From Glycine soja (lineage: Eukaryota; Streptophyta; Magnoliopsida; Fabales; Fabaceae), in the NCBI RefSeq assembly GCF_004193775.1, contig NC_041019.1:18914259-18978258 (forward strand): a stretch of 64,000 nt of DNA. The letters run 5' to 3'. A program made the position numbers and the translations under genes. Below the pieces are notes generated by a model, which was not told the DNA's origin, searched no databases, and saw only the letters and a program-made list of their open reading frames with translations. Below, piece by piece: positions 1 to 9,889 of the stretch. The first letter of the stretch is position 1, and each line of letters opens with the position of its first letter.

Positions 1-1996
1 AGATGCACCCAGCAATCTTTATGTGAAAGTAGCTAGCATGACATGTCTGAAACTGATTACCCTATTTCACATTCTTGTAAGACTATACTATTCCTCATTC
101 ACATAATAAAAAGGCCTACCCTTTCAAAATAAAAAAGTTATAGGGCAAGATTTGGTTTGGATGCAACAAAGTAAGGCAAGTTTAAAGTGTAGGTAAAGTT
201 AAAATATGACGATATTGTGGGGTGAAAGGAAATGAAATGGCACAAGTTTTACTTTGTGGTGCTTGCATGTGTAGAATAGCAATGAAAAACAAGAAAAGAT
301 GGATGGAATAGACAGAAGAAGGAGGGGGAAGCTGTTTAGCCGAAAGCTTGTTTCCCAAATTATGAAGGAATAAAGTATGAAGTAAAAAAGAGGAGAGCTA
401 AGAGAGTACGACGAAAATGCATTGGTGTATAAGATTGATTTGATTTAATTACATATAGGGAATGTTGAGGGGGATAAGGATCATCACGCTGTTATATATT
501 TTTTATTTTGATTCTTTTGGTCATTAATTAATCATAGCGTTTATTGTCCTTTCTTAAATGAGTAAAGATGAAATGAAATTCTCCACACTTTCTCTCTTCT
601 ACTTTCTCACACGCTCTTTCAGATTACTACAATGCTTAGGTAAATGGAACATGAAAGCGTCAAATCAGGACTTCGTTGAACTATATATATGTTTGCAGCC
701 ATACGTGTCGATGTGGCGATTAATGAGAAGAACGTGGGGCAAAAAATAAAAGAACAGTAATATATAGAAACTATGTAAAGTGCGTTCACATCTATATCAC
801 AAAAGAACCCAAGCTCCTTCCCACTAATGAAAAATAAAAATTAACCTCGAGCGTTGAACATATATATGTGTTCTTACTTTACAACTTCATACATGTACCC
901 ATTAACGCCTTTGTTGTAATCAAGTTTCAAGTTGTTTGACCCATGAAATTAAGGCATGGTTTAGTAAACATCTTTATAAATTTTTAATTTATCCAATAAA
1001 ATCCTATCAAATGAAAGTTTACTATTACTAAAATAAATTAGAAAGAACTAATTTAATAAGTTTTTATATGAAGCTTTGAAATAAGCTAAAAAATGTTTGA
1101 ATTATGATAAACCATTTTCATAAATTGAAATAAACTTTATAAATCTTTCAGAGTTTTGAGTTAACCCCGAATGGCAATATACAAATAACCTTCTAGTCTT
1201 AATTGGAATGCGGCCACCAATCCCCACGTTGCAATCGTAAACCTAAAAGAAAAAAAAAGAACTGTTTAGAGAGGAAGAAAAAAAAATGCTTGGTTCCAAT
1301 ATGAAGGATAAAAAGTACTATTGTTTGGCCAAAAGTTATATGCGTTGGCTCGATTTTTAATTTTGTCAATTGCAGCACACTGTTCACATTACTTAATAAT
1401 AGCATACACCTTTTTTTTTTTGGTGAATAATAATAGCACACACCTTGGATTTGTAACCTTGGAAACTTGAAAAAAAGGTGGTAGTACTTATCTTCATTGG
1501 GTTTATAAATAAATTGTGTGATTGGTTTAATATTCATTGTGATACACGGCTAATAGTATTGGTTAATTAATAGAATATGTGTAAAGGAAAAGAAAGCAAG
1601 GATCACATTCTGTCATGCTCCACTGCAACATTCCCTTTCCCGATTCTTTTTGGTCGGAAGTGACAACAAGATTACGTTCCCAATTTTCATCTAATGCAAA
1701 ATTAAATGCCTAAAGCAATTGCTTTTCATGCACACAGTTTGCATCATATTGCTACTTTTCAATTTGTGTCTGATCATGTTGCTTGGGAAGAGGGACCGGG
1801 AACCCAGAAAGAAATATGGAAAATGTATGAAAATTGCTTTGGGCACCACTATTTTTGCTGGGACACCCAGCATAACATATGAAGTTCCGGTTTTATTTTT
1901 TTGTAAAATTAATGTAGACTGACAATCCGTAAGTGGTTCATAAGATTTTTTTAATATTTTTTCAAAAATATATTTTACAAATTAATTTAAAATTAA
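1..1996. other. AT-rich intergenic spacer, no gene recognised
   Basis: I see no coding region here. Short open frames at 558-749 and 1199-1537 have no recognisable domain and sit in AT-rich sequence with poly-A and poly-T tracts. A GACAATCCGTAAGTGGTTCA-like string near 1920-1940 resembles the arms of the fold-back element at 2681-2773, suggesting a relic of the same family. Confidence 0.6.
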
Positions 1997-2070
1997 TGGC
2001 TCAAATAAGAATCAAACCTATAACTTTCGTGTTATTAACACGACACTCTAACCAACTAAGCTACTAGATC
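1997..2070 (-). pseudogene. tRNA-Ile(AAU)-like relic, possibly a SINE head
   Basis: Read on the minus strand, this 74-nt stretch has the tRNA order. There is an A-box-like TAGCTTAGTTGG, then an anticodon arm with a TCGTG/CACGA stem around loop TTAATAA (anticodon AAT), then a B-box-like GGTTTGATTC. That arm matches the cytosolic tRNA-Ile arm as I know it. The acceptor stem is badly mismatched, so it cannot be a working tRNA. It could be a tRNA pseudogene or the 5' head of a tRNA-derived SINE. The AT-rich tract after it on the minus strand would be the SINE body or tail. Confidence 0.55.
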
Positions 2071-2343
2071 ATTTATACTATAAAATAATTAATGTTACTA
2101 TATATAACACTAAAATTTCTAATGTATATTTAATGCACATGTAAATTTACATAATAAATTTTGTGACAATTAATTTTTATCTAATAATTAATTTGTTAAC
2201 ATATATAAATTGTAAATAAAAATTATAAGTTTAATAATAATTTACATATGTAAAAAAATGCATTATTAACATAAATCTACTAATATATTTTTTTGATCTT
2301 ATTATAGTTAATTTTGATCTAATAATGTATTTTTTTTACATAT

Positions 2344-2647
2344 ATAAACATCTAAATACATCATTCCATTAAATATCAATTTTGTTTAATTTTTAATCAT
2401 TGTAATAAACATTTAAATACATCATTCAATTAAATACCAAATTTTTTTAATTATCAATTGTTGTAATAAACATCTAAATACATCATTCAATTAAATACCA
2501 TATTTGTTAAATTTTCAATCACTATAATAAACATCCAAATACATCATTCAATTAAATACCAATTTTTTTAACTATTAATTATTGTAATAAACATCTAAAT
2601 ACAACATTCAGTTAAATATCAATTTTGTGAATAAATTAAATGTATAA
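2344..2647. repeat. 61-bp tandem repeat, five copies
   Basis: The phrase ATAAACATCTAAATACATCA recurs at 2344, 2405, 2466, 2527 and 2587, giving a period of 60-61 bp. Copies differ mainly in an AT-rich half (CCAATTTTTTTAA and variants). No coding content is seen. Confidence 0.9.
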
Positions 2648-2680
2648 AAAAATTCTATATAAATTATAATTTAAAAAAAA

Positions 2681-2773
2681 TTCAAAACATACGAATTGAC
2701 AATCCGTGTATGAACTGTTCGGATTGACAATCCGTGTATGAACTATACGGATTGTCAATCCATATGTTTTGAA
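2681..2773. repeat. Fold-back (MITE-like) inverted repeat
   Basis: Arms 2681-2710 and 2744-2773 are reverse complements over about 27 of 30 positions. The centre contains a 28-bp direct duplication beginning GACAATCCGTGTATGAACT. It is non-coding and looks like a small non-autonomous fold-back element or a DNA-transposon terminus. The family is not recognised. Confidence 0.7.
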
Positions 2774-3748
2774 AAAAAACATACGCACCTCTTCTTCTCC
2801 AATGACGAAAAATCATTGAACTTCACCGTATATTTGTAAACAATGCATGTACACCATATGCAACAACAAACGCTCACAAAAGAACGCTAACGGAAGCAAG
2901 TTACATTAAGAGAGTGCGGTTTTATGAAAAAAAGGCGTTGCATAAAATGTTGGGTGTAGCAGCAAAAATGTTGGGTGTCCCAAGAAGTTCCTGAATATAG
3001 AAGCAAAGCTTCATGGTGAATCAAAGGTGATTCAAAAGTGTTTTGATGATAACAATGATGATAACAAAAGATGATGACAAAGGTGATAACAAAAAACTCA
3101 AAGATCAATCAAAGAACAACTCAAGTGAGTCAAAGATCAATCAAAGAACAACTCAAGTGAATCAAGAACAATTCAAGAGTTCAAGATAAGAATCAAGAAG
3201 AATTCAAGACTCAAGAAGAAAGTTAAAAGTCAAGAATCAAGGTTCAAGATCTCAAAAATCAAGATCAAGATTCAAGAATCAAGAGAAGGCTTAATCAAGA
3301 TAAGTATAAAAAGTTTTTCTCAAAAATTGAGTAGCACATGATTTTTCTCAAAACATGTTTACCAAAGAGTTTTTACTCTCTCGTAATCGATACCAGATTG
3401 TTGTAATTGATTACCAGTAGCAAAATTGTTTTGAAAAAGTTTTCAAATTGAATTTACAACGTTCCAATTAATTTCAAAAAGCTGTAATCGATTACAATGT
3501 TTTGGTAATCGATTACCAGTCCCTTTGAATGTTGAAATTCAAATTCAAATGTGAAGAGTCACATCCTTTCACATAAAAGCCTTGTGTAATCGATTACACT
3601 GATTTGGTAATCGATTACCAGTGATTGTTTCTGAATAAATCGAAAGATGTAACTCTTCAAAAAGGTTTTGACTTTTTCAAATTGGTTTTAAGTTTTTCTA
3701 AAAGTTGTAACTCTTCTAAATGGTCCTATTGGCCAGACATGAAGAGTC

Positions 3749-3756
3749 TATAAAAG
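3749..3756 (+). promoter_or_regulatory. LTR TATA box (TATAAAAG)
   Basis: TATAAAAG lies mid-LTR, downstream of the palindrome-rich U3. Transcription would start near 3780, which places both hairpin arrays that follow (3945-4250 and 4278-4430) inside the transcribed leader. Confidence 0.65.
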
Positions 3757-3944
3757 CAAGACTTTGATTTGCTTTTCAATTAATTCATTCATTCAATCTT
3801 GAACACTTATTTTATACAATCCTTTACAAGCCTTGAATCTCTTTGAACTTCTTCTTCTTCTTTGTACCAAAAGCTTTCTGAAGTTTTTTGGTTTTCTAAA
3901 CCTTGAAAACTTGTGCTATTCATCTTTTCATTCTCTTCTCCCTT

Positions 3945-4255
3945 TGCCAAAAAGAACTCGCCAAGGACTAACCACCTGAATTCTTTTTGTGTCTCCCTTC
4001 TCCCTTTGCTAAAAAGAATTCGCCAAGGACTAACCGCCTGAATTCTTTTTGTGTCTCTCTTCTCCCTTTTCCGAAAGAACAAAGGACTAACCGCCTGAAT
4101 TCTTTTGTGTCTCCCTTTTCCCTTGTCAAAGAATTCAAAATGACACAGTCTGAGAATTTTTTTTATTCTTCCCTTTCCCTAATACAAAATTGTTCAAAGG
4201 ACTAACCGCCTGAGAATTCTTTTGTATCCCCATTCACAAAGTATCAAAGGTTTAA
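3945..4255 (+). repeat. Leader hairpin array, GGACTAACCGCC loop class
   Basis: About five units share a loop around GGACTAACCGCCTGA and are flanked by A-rich and T-rich complementary arms. The clearest is AAAAAGAATTC (4011-4021) with GAATTCTTTTT (4040-4050), an 11-bp perfect stem with an 18-nt loop. Neighbouring units keep the loop while the arms drift. Related units appear at 55800-56030 in the second copy of this LTR. Confidence 0.75.
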
Positions 4256-4277
4256 CAGCATGAGATCTTTGTCTTAA

Positions 4278-4430
4278 CACATTGGAGGGTACATCCTTTG
4301 TGGTACAAGTAGAGGGTACATCTACTTGGGTTTGACTGAGAACAAGAGAGGGTACATCTCTTGTGGATCAGTTCTAGTGGAGGGTACATCCACTAGGTTC
4401 AAAGAGAACAAGGGAGGGTACATCCCTTGT
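4278..4430 (+). repeat. Leader hairpin array, GGGTACA loop class (five hairpins)
   Basis: Five short hairpins share the 7-nt loop GGGTACA, and four have perfect 8-bp stems of different sequence. These are CAAGTAGA/TCTACTTG (4306-4328), ACAAGAGA/TCTCTTGT (4342-4364), CTAGTGGA/TCCACTAG (4374-4396) and ACAAGGGA/TCCCTTGT (4408-4430). The first unit (near 4279) is imperfect. The copy at 56035-56195 has the same five in the same order, with a paired change in the fourth stem. Confidence 0.85.
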
Positions 4431-4931
4431 GGATCTTTGCTTGTAAAAGGATTTTTACAAGGTTGAAAGAAATCTCAAGGACCGCAGGTCGCTTGGGGAC
4501 TGGATGTAGGCACGGGTTGTTGCCGAACCAGTATAAAAACTCTTGTGTGTTTGTTTCCTTCTTCCCTACTCTTTTAGTTTCCGCTGTGCATTTAATTTCC
4601 GCTTTTACTTTCTGTTAAGTTTCTCTTCTACTCCTTATTCTCTTAACAATTTAGTAAAAGCCTTAGAAGAGTAAATTTTTTAATTAGTAAAGGTTTAGGA
4701 ATAATTAATTCAACCCCCCTTCTTAATTATTCTGAGGCCACTCGATCCAACACTGAAATGTATTGTGATGTGCTATAAAGTCGAGTTATTCAGCTCGAGG
4801 CCCATTGAGAAACTTTTAATTGGGCTAAGGCTTCTAAACTGGCATGGTTGATCGTTTATAGGGGTTGCTATTAGCCACATTCCATTTTCTTACATGGGGC
4901 TGAACTTTTTTTAATCCAAAATTATTCTTCC

Positions 4932-5278
4932 CACGAAATCATAATTTTGTTGAATAGAATGTATAACAGAATCATGATTCTGTGTTGCATTTATCTTCAC
5001 ACCCTCCATAACACAACGAAATCGTGATTCTGTCGTATAAGACACCCCTTTTAACACAATGAAATTGTGATTCTATTCTAATGTTTTTCTACAAGATAAC
5101 AAAATCATGATTTCTTTGTGTTGTAAAAAAGTATAACAACGAAATCATTCATTGTATTTTTTTTTGCACCTTTTCAAAGCAACGAAATCATGATTATGTT
5201 GTTATTTTTTCCCATAACACAACGAAATCATGATTCCGTTGAGGTAGAAAAAAATAATAACAGAATCATGATTCTATC
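4932..5278. repeat. Cluster of ~18-bp palindromes (GAATCATGATTC type)
   Basis: About nine imperfect palindromes built on AACGAAATCATGATTCCGTT recur every 35-45 bp. CAGAATCATGATTCTG (about 4969-4984) is a perfect example. The same motif family forms a second cluster at 60806-61105. They could be sub-terminal repeats of a DNA transposon. No protein is encoded. Confidence 0.75.
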
Positions 5279-5575
5279 ATGTTTTTTTAAAATACAAATA
5301 AAAAATACATTTGGCATTTTTTATCGATTAAACATTGCATCATTGCATTTATTGATTGAACATTACTTTTTTTAGACGTATTGACTGAACATTGTTCTTC
5401 TATGATACACATATTAATTGTATTAAATAGACACAATCTAAACTTTTTATATTGTCGATGCGATCTAACAATTGATATGACTCACGAGAGAACAATAGAT
5501 CATTTAATATAAATAACAGTAGGACTCTGATGCAACTCAATACCTTTGCTTCTTGATATTCAGTAAATTGTTTAA

Positions 5576-5977
5576 AATAAGGAGAGTGTATATGCTGTTG
5601 TGTATTGTGAAGGTGACATACATTCATCATCTGAAGGGATATTGTTTGAATGTCCTAGTGATCCTAAAGTTGTCACAATAAATGAGGACATGTTGCTTGA
5701 TAATTTAAGGAAAACAATCAAGGATGTCATCAAAGGTTGCAAAATTTTACTTGATCTTTTTTACCATCAACATGTTTACGTAGGTGATGGTTGTGTTAAA
5801 TACAAGTGTATAGAGTTTAAACGTGACGAAGGTGTGGGGAAAATGTTTCTCATCTTTTCAAAATTTAGTAGAAAAGGTCTGATTGAGTTGAATGCAACTT
5901 TTGACCAATCTCCAGATGAAATCCTTGTCCTACTACGCAAACCAAGGAAACCAAGATTTGCTAATGAATTTGTGTAG
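5576..5977 (+). pseudogene. Mutator-like transposase N-terminal (PB1-like) domain fragment
   Basis: The open frame runs to a stop at 5975-5977 but has no ATG. The first possible start is GTG at 5600, and the frame is open only back to a stop at 5573-5575. The roughly 125-residue product resembles the ubiquitin/PB1-like N-terminal domain that precedes many plant MULE transposases. It shows the pattern of a short beta-strand region, a 'LL.NLRKTI' helix, a central 'YVGDGCVKYKCIEF' stretch and a final strand before a basic tail. The zinc-finger, DDE transposase and SWIM parts are absent. It therefore looks like a detached or truncated piece, convergent with the PMD gene to its right. The family call rests on pattern memory, not a search. 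Confidence 0.5.
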
Positions 5978-6296
5978 TCATGTTTTTACTTTTTAAATAT
6001 CATATGTTGGTTTTTTATGTGTGTACTATCAATGGTTATTTATTTTTTTATGTTTGTTTTATGAATCAATTGAAGAAACCGTTGTTGTTAAATTACTAGG
6101 CGCATGTTGTTTAAACAGTTGATGAACAAAAAAAGATAATGATAAACTGGAAAAAAAATATATTTTTAAACGACATATAAAATGTATATATTACATCAAA
6201 CCGTAAAAAATATATTAATAATAACATATGTGCAATACAATAATTAATCGTCTTTGTCACCCTTCTTGCCACCTTCCTTACCAGCCCTCTTCCTGG

Positions 6297-7517
6297 TGTG
6301 AATCATGCAGGTTTTGATGATGTAAAAAAGAATTCACTTGATGATAATTGTCATCATTAAAAAGGGGGAGAATTTGAGTGTATGAATACATGGTTTTGAT
6401 GATGCCAAAGTAGAATTAATACAATGTTGCTTCAACAAACATTCAAAGGTTAAACATTGCTTCAAGATTAATTTAAGGTCAACCAAACAAAATCAAGAAA
6501 AAGATAAGGCCTCAAACAATCTCATTGGTTGATCAGCTTTTGCCTCAAAACAAACTATTTCCAACATATTAAGGCACTAGTAATCGATTACCAGGCAGTG
6601 TAATCGATTACCAGAAGACAAGTTTGCAAATCAGCTTTTCAAAAGGGTTTTAAAATTTGAATTTTGAAAGTTGTAATCGATTACCATTGGTGTGTAATCA
6701 ATTACCAGTAACAGAACTCCTGAAATTCAATTTGAAAATTCATGATCCTTCAAAATATAACTGTGTAATCGATTACCATAAACTTGTAATCGGTTACCAG
6801 TAAAGAATTTCAGAAAAATCTTTCTAAAAAGACACATCTCTTCAAACCATTTTGAAAAGGCACGAATGGCTTATATATGTGTGTGTTTGACTTCGAAAAG
6901 CAAGAGAGAGATATTCTAAGAGAACTTAATTGCCAAATGCTCTCTCAACAACTCTTGGGCAAACACTTGCAAATCTATTGAGAATTCATCCAGGAACTTC
7001 AAATTGTATTATCATCTCTAAAAGACAAAAATTCCTCTAGGAACTTCAATTTGTATCATCCACTCTAAAGGAGAAAAATCTTTCTGTTCATCTTAGAAAG
7101 TCAGTTGTAATCAAGAGACTGGTTGTTTCTTGGATTGTGAGAATTGTAATCAAGAGATGGGTTGTCTCTTGGAGAATCTTTGAACACAAGGGTGAGGGAT
7201 CCCAAGGTGTGTTCAAAGTCTATAAAGCATTTATAGAGATAATGAAAAATCTCAAGTGGGTTGCTTGAGGACTGGAAGTAGGCACGGGAAGTGGTTGAAC
7301 TAGTATAAATCGAGTTTTCATTTCTCTCTTCCCTTATCTCATTTATGTTATTGCAATTAATTTTGTCTTGCATGTTTAAAGAACATTATTAAATTGATCG
7401 TTGCTTCTTCTTCTGCATTCTGAGCCTATCATTTGGAAGGAGGTTAAAAGTTTGTTAGTGGGAAATTTTGAAACTTAATTCACCCCCTCTTAAGTTATTA
7501 AGGTCACTTGTCCAACA
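6297..7517 (+). mobile_element. Solo LTR, diverged SIRE-like type, TSD CCTGG
   Basis: The 1221-bp LTR (TGTGAATC...GTCCAACA) is flanked by CCTGG at 6292-6296 and 7518-7522. It is related to the LTR at 2996-4752: U3 holds six TAATCGATTA-like palindromes (about 6570-6800), TATATAT lies at 6872-6878, and the 3' end reads TTCACCCCCTCTTAAG. Its leader keeps hairpins of its own sequence. These are CAAGAGA/TTTCTTG (7112-7132, one wobble), CAAGAGA/TCTCTTG (7151-7171) and a 10-bp stem TTTGAACACA/TGTGTTCAAA (7179-7217). Confidence 0.88.
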
Positions 7518-7522
7518 CCTGG

Positions 7523-7860
7523 GTCTTTGTGTGTCTGAGCTACATTTAGCTGCTAAGCCCTCCTACAACAGTTGCAAAGCTTGCTTTATGAGCTGATAAT
7601 GACTTGTATCCTCTAGCCTAGCTCTAAGGTCCAGCAAGCTCTGCATAGCTTCTGATGTTATTCGAAAATGATCCTGTAATAACAATTACAATTAGTAACT
7701 ATTTTTCAGTGACAATTTAGGATAAAAATCGACAAAATCTAATTTGCATTACCTGGCAAGAGTTTCTCCACCTAGTACATAGTTTGCCAGTGGCTGCCCA
7801 GGTTGTGGCTATACTCTAATGGGTGGTAATGTAAAAGACCACATGGTGGTTGTCCCTATT
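7523..7860 (-). other. PMD gene exon remnants and intron
   Basis: This is part of the split MAIN-like gene. Minus-strand exon sequence lies at 7523-7673 and 7755-7860, separated by a roughly 80-bp AT-rich intron with GT...AG ends. In-frame stops show decay. No separate gene is seen. Confidence 0.45.
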
Positions 7861-8589
7861 TCAACGGAGTAACACAGAGGTAGGCGACATAGACGTGAGT
7901 CAAGGACTTGTCGGCAAATATTATACTGTCGATCAAGTGCAAGAGATAAGTCGTGACAGTCCAAACATACAAACCTGACTCAACATAGCGATGATAAAGG
8001 TCTTCCAGCCATGTCAACCTCACCTTGGCACCTACATTTGTCACCGTTGCCACCTTTGTCTCTCTCGAAATGCCCAAATGAGTCATCAGTAGGATCTCCA
8101 TTGCCTCTTTGTCAAAGAGTAAGGGGACATGATCAATGGGTTTGCCTATTACAACCAAGTGCAACAGGCAAGACACATCATCCAAAGTGATGGTCATTTC
8201 TTCGACAGGCAGGTGGAAGGAAGACGTCACCTGGTGCCACCTCTCAAAAAGAGGCATTCAGCAAGCCCTTATTTGCGTCAAGATACTACGTAGTAGCAAA
8301 AGCTAATTACCCTGACCACTTCACATAAGCCTTAATCTGTCGATGACTAGAAGGCGCTAGCACCTAGGTACCACAATTGAAAAGCTTCAACTTTGGCAGC
8401 TCCTGACAGATCCAAAAATGACCAACACAGTGGTCCCTATAACATAGAAAAAAGGGCAAATCAATTGGACCTCCTCCAAATAGAGGTCCAATGATCCTAC
8501 CAACAGCTAGCCCTGGTTGCAGTGTGGCTTTAGCTCTACCTGTTGTTGCTATCATCGCTCGTCATCACGACATTGGCATTTGACTGCAA

Positions 8590-9602
8590 CAGTATTTTTC
8601 AAAAGTAAAGATAAAATTCAAAACCTATGTTAGTTCAAATTACAGGAAAGAAAATAAGACACATGAAATTTATACTAGTTTGTCTCAACCACGAGACTAT
8701 GTCTAGCTCTTGGCAAACCACAAAGTTCCACTAACTTCAAGAAGTTACAAGTATTTATTACTTCCACTTTTGGCTCCTTCACTCAAGCTCTACACCAAGC
8801 TTGTTACAATATTCTCTGTCCTACCAAGCCAATACTGGCTCTAACACAAATCAGAAGATTTTTTGGCTTGATTGCATAATGACTAACACTCTATCATCTT
8901 ATAGACTAATAAACAATTTCAGCACTTAGCATTTTCTCTCAAGATAAGCAAAGTGTTTTGAGAGCTTTTTTGAACTTTACAAAAATTTACATAGAGAGCT
9001 TTTAACATAAAGAATTTGAATAATGAGCACTTCAATTCTTACTTCATGTTTGCAAAGATTTTGGTATACATAAGCCTTCTTCAATAAGTATTCATTGTCT
9101 CTAAATGGACATATTTTCTCTCTTAAGCTTGTGACTGAAGAATGTGGTCATTGGAGCATTAAATGTGTGCATTAAATGCACATACTTCTTCATACTAAGA
9201 AAACACTCTTCTTTGCTGGCGTATTGAACATTACAACAGGAAATCACTTCCTTTTTCGTCAGAGGAAGTCCATGCAGCAGAGCTCTTCTTTTGATGGCGA
9301 TTGAAGAATTTCAAAGCTTGGTTTCATTTATTATTCATAGGATTCGACAAATCCTAGGAGAGTGTCTCTGTAAAATAGATTTTAGATACAAAGTATTAAA
9401 TTAAGTCCTAAATGTCATCTTTAATGTCGTATTAAATCATGATTCCATCTTTCTATTGTATGAAATATCAAACGCAAACTTCGTGAAACATGTTTTGATA
9501 GCACATAAGATGCAAATTTTAATCTTTGTATTTGTTTACATCTAATCAAAATAATTAAGAGTCATGATTTGCCTTAAGACATAAATGTATTTTGACATAA
9601 CA
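8590..9602 (-). repeat. 3' LTR of the SIRE-like element (outer end truncated)
   Basis: Matches 58395-58808 closely from about 8590 to 9000. Shared landmarks are TCTCAACCA.CGAGACTATGTC, TTACAAGTATTTAT, and the CTAACACTCTATCATCTTAT stretch. The plus-strand right edge reads GACATAACA at 9594-9602, the U3 start on the minus strand. The U5 end present in the right copy (58240-58395) is missing on the left, where PMD-gene sequence abuts. Confidence 0.8.
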
Positions 9603-9618
9603 ATCTTCCCTTTTTTTA
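9603..9618 (-). promoter_or_regulatory. Polypurine tract of the SIRE-like element
   Basis: On the minus strand AAAAAAAGGGAAGAT directly precedes the LTR start TGTTATGTC. This is the expected site for plus-strand DNA priming. Confidence 0.7.
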
Positions 9619-9889
9619 CGATGTCAAGCAAACACAAATTTAAAAATTGAAGGTGAACTTATCAGATTTTACATTAAAGCATTAGTTAGTCTTTTCATAT
9701 GTAAATAGTATATATCATAAATAGATCATAATGCATCATAAGACTTTGAGATAAAGTCTGAACAAAAAAACATCTCATTTTATTCATACAAGAGTTTCAC
9801 ATCAAGAAAATGTGTTTTTTAGTATAGAATAAAATGTTTAAGGGAAAAAATTTAAAACATTGAATCATAAAAACTCCCTTTGAACTGAT

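Larger units (their letters stand above)
2996..4752 (+). mobile_element. Solo LTR, SIRE/Maximus-like copia type, TSD CTGAA
   Basis: The 1757-bp LTR is bounded by the 5-bp duplication CTGAA (2991-2995 and 4753-4757). It starts TATAGAAGC, where its relative at 32723 starts TGTAGAAGC, and it ends GATCCAACA. U3 holds four TAATCGATTA palindromes (about 3490-3620). A TATA box lies at 3749-3756. The 3' end carries the run TTCAACCCCCCTTCTTA, which is typical of SIRE/Maximus LTRs as I know them. No internal region is present, so it arose by LTR-LTR recombination. The class is inferred from the LTR alone. Confidence 0.88.
6246..8572 (-). pseudogene. Plant mobile domain (MAIN-like) gene, decayed and interrupted
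   Basis: On the minus strand, 8555-8364 encodes a stretch with GGGPIDLPFF and an 'ELPKLKLFNCG' segment. Next, 8257-7856 encodes WHQVTSSFHLPVEEMTITLDDV followed by a helical region. Both match the plant mobile domain (PMD, MAIN/MAIN-LIKE) order. An intron fits: donor CAG|GTAATG near 7754 and acceptor TTACAG|GATC near 7674. The 3' exon runs into the lysine-rich tail and stop at about 6246. A solo LTR (6297-7517) splits this exon with a CCTGG duplication. In-frame stops near 8257-8364 and 7560 mark it as non-functional. PMD genes travel with MULE and gypsy elements, which fits the MULE-like fragment next door. Confidence 0.65.

Noticed and set aside
1199..1537. 112-codon minus-strand frame
   Set aside because: Phe-rich translation of poly-A and poly-T DNA with no domain or start context.
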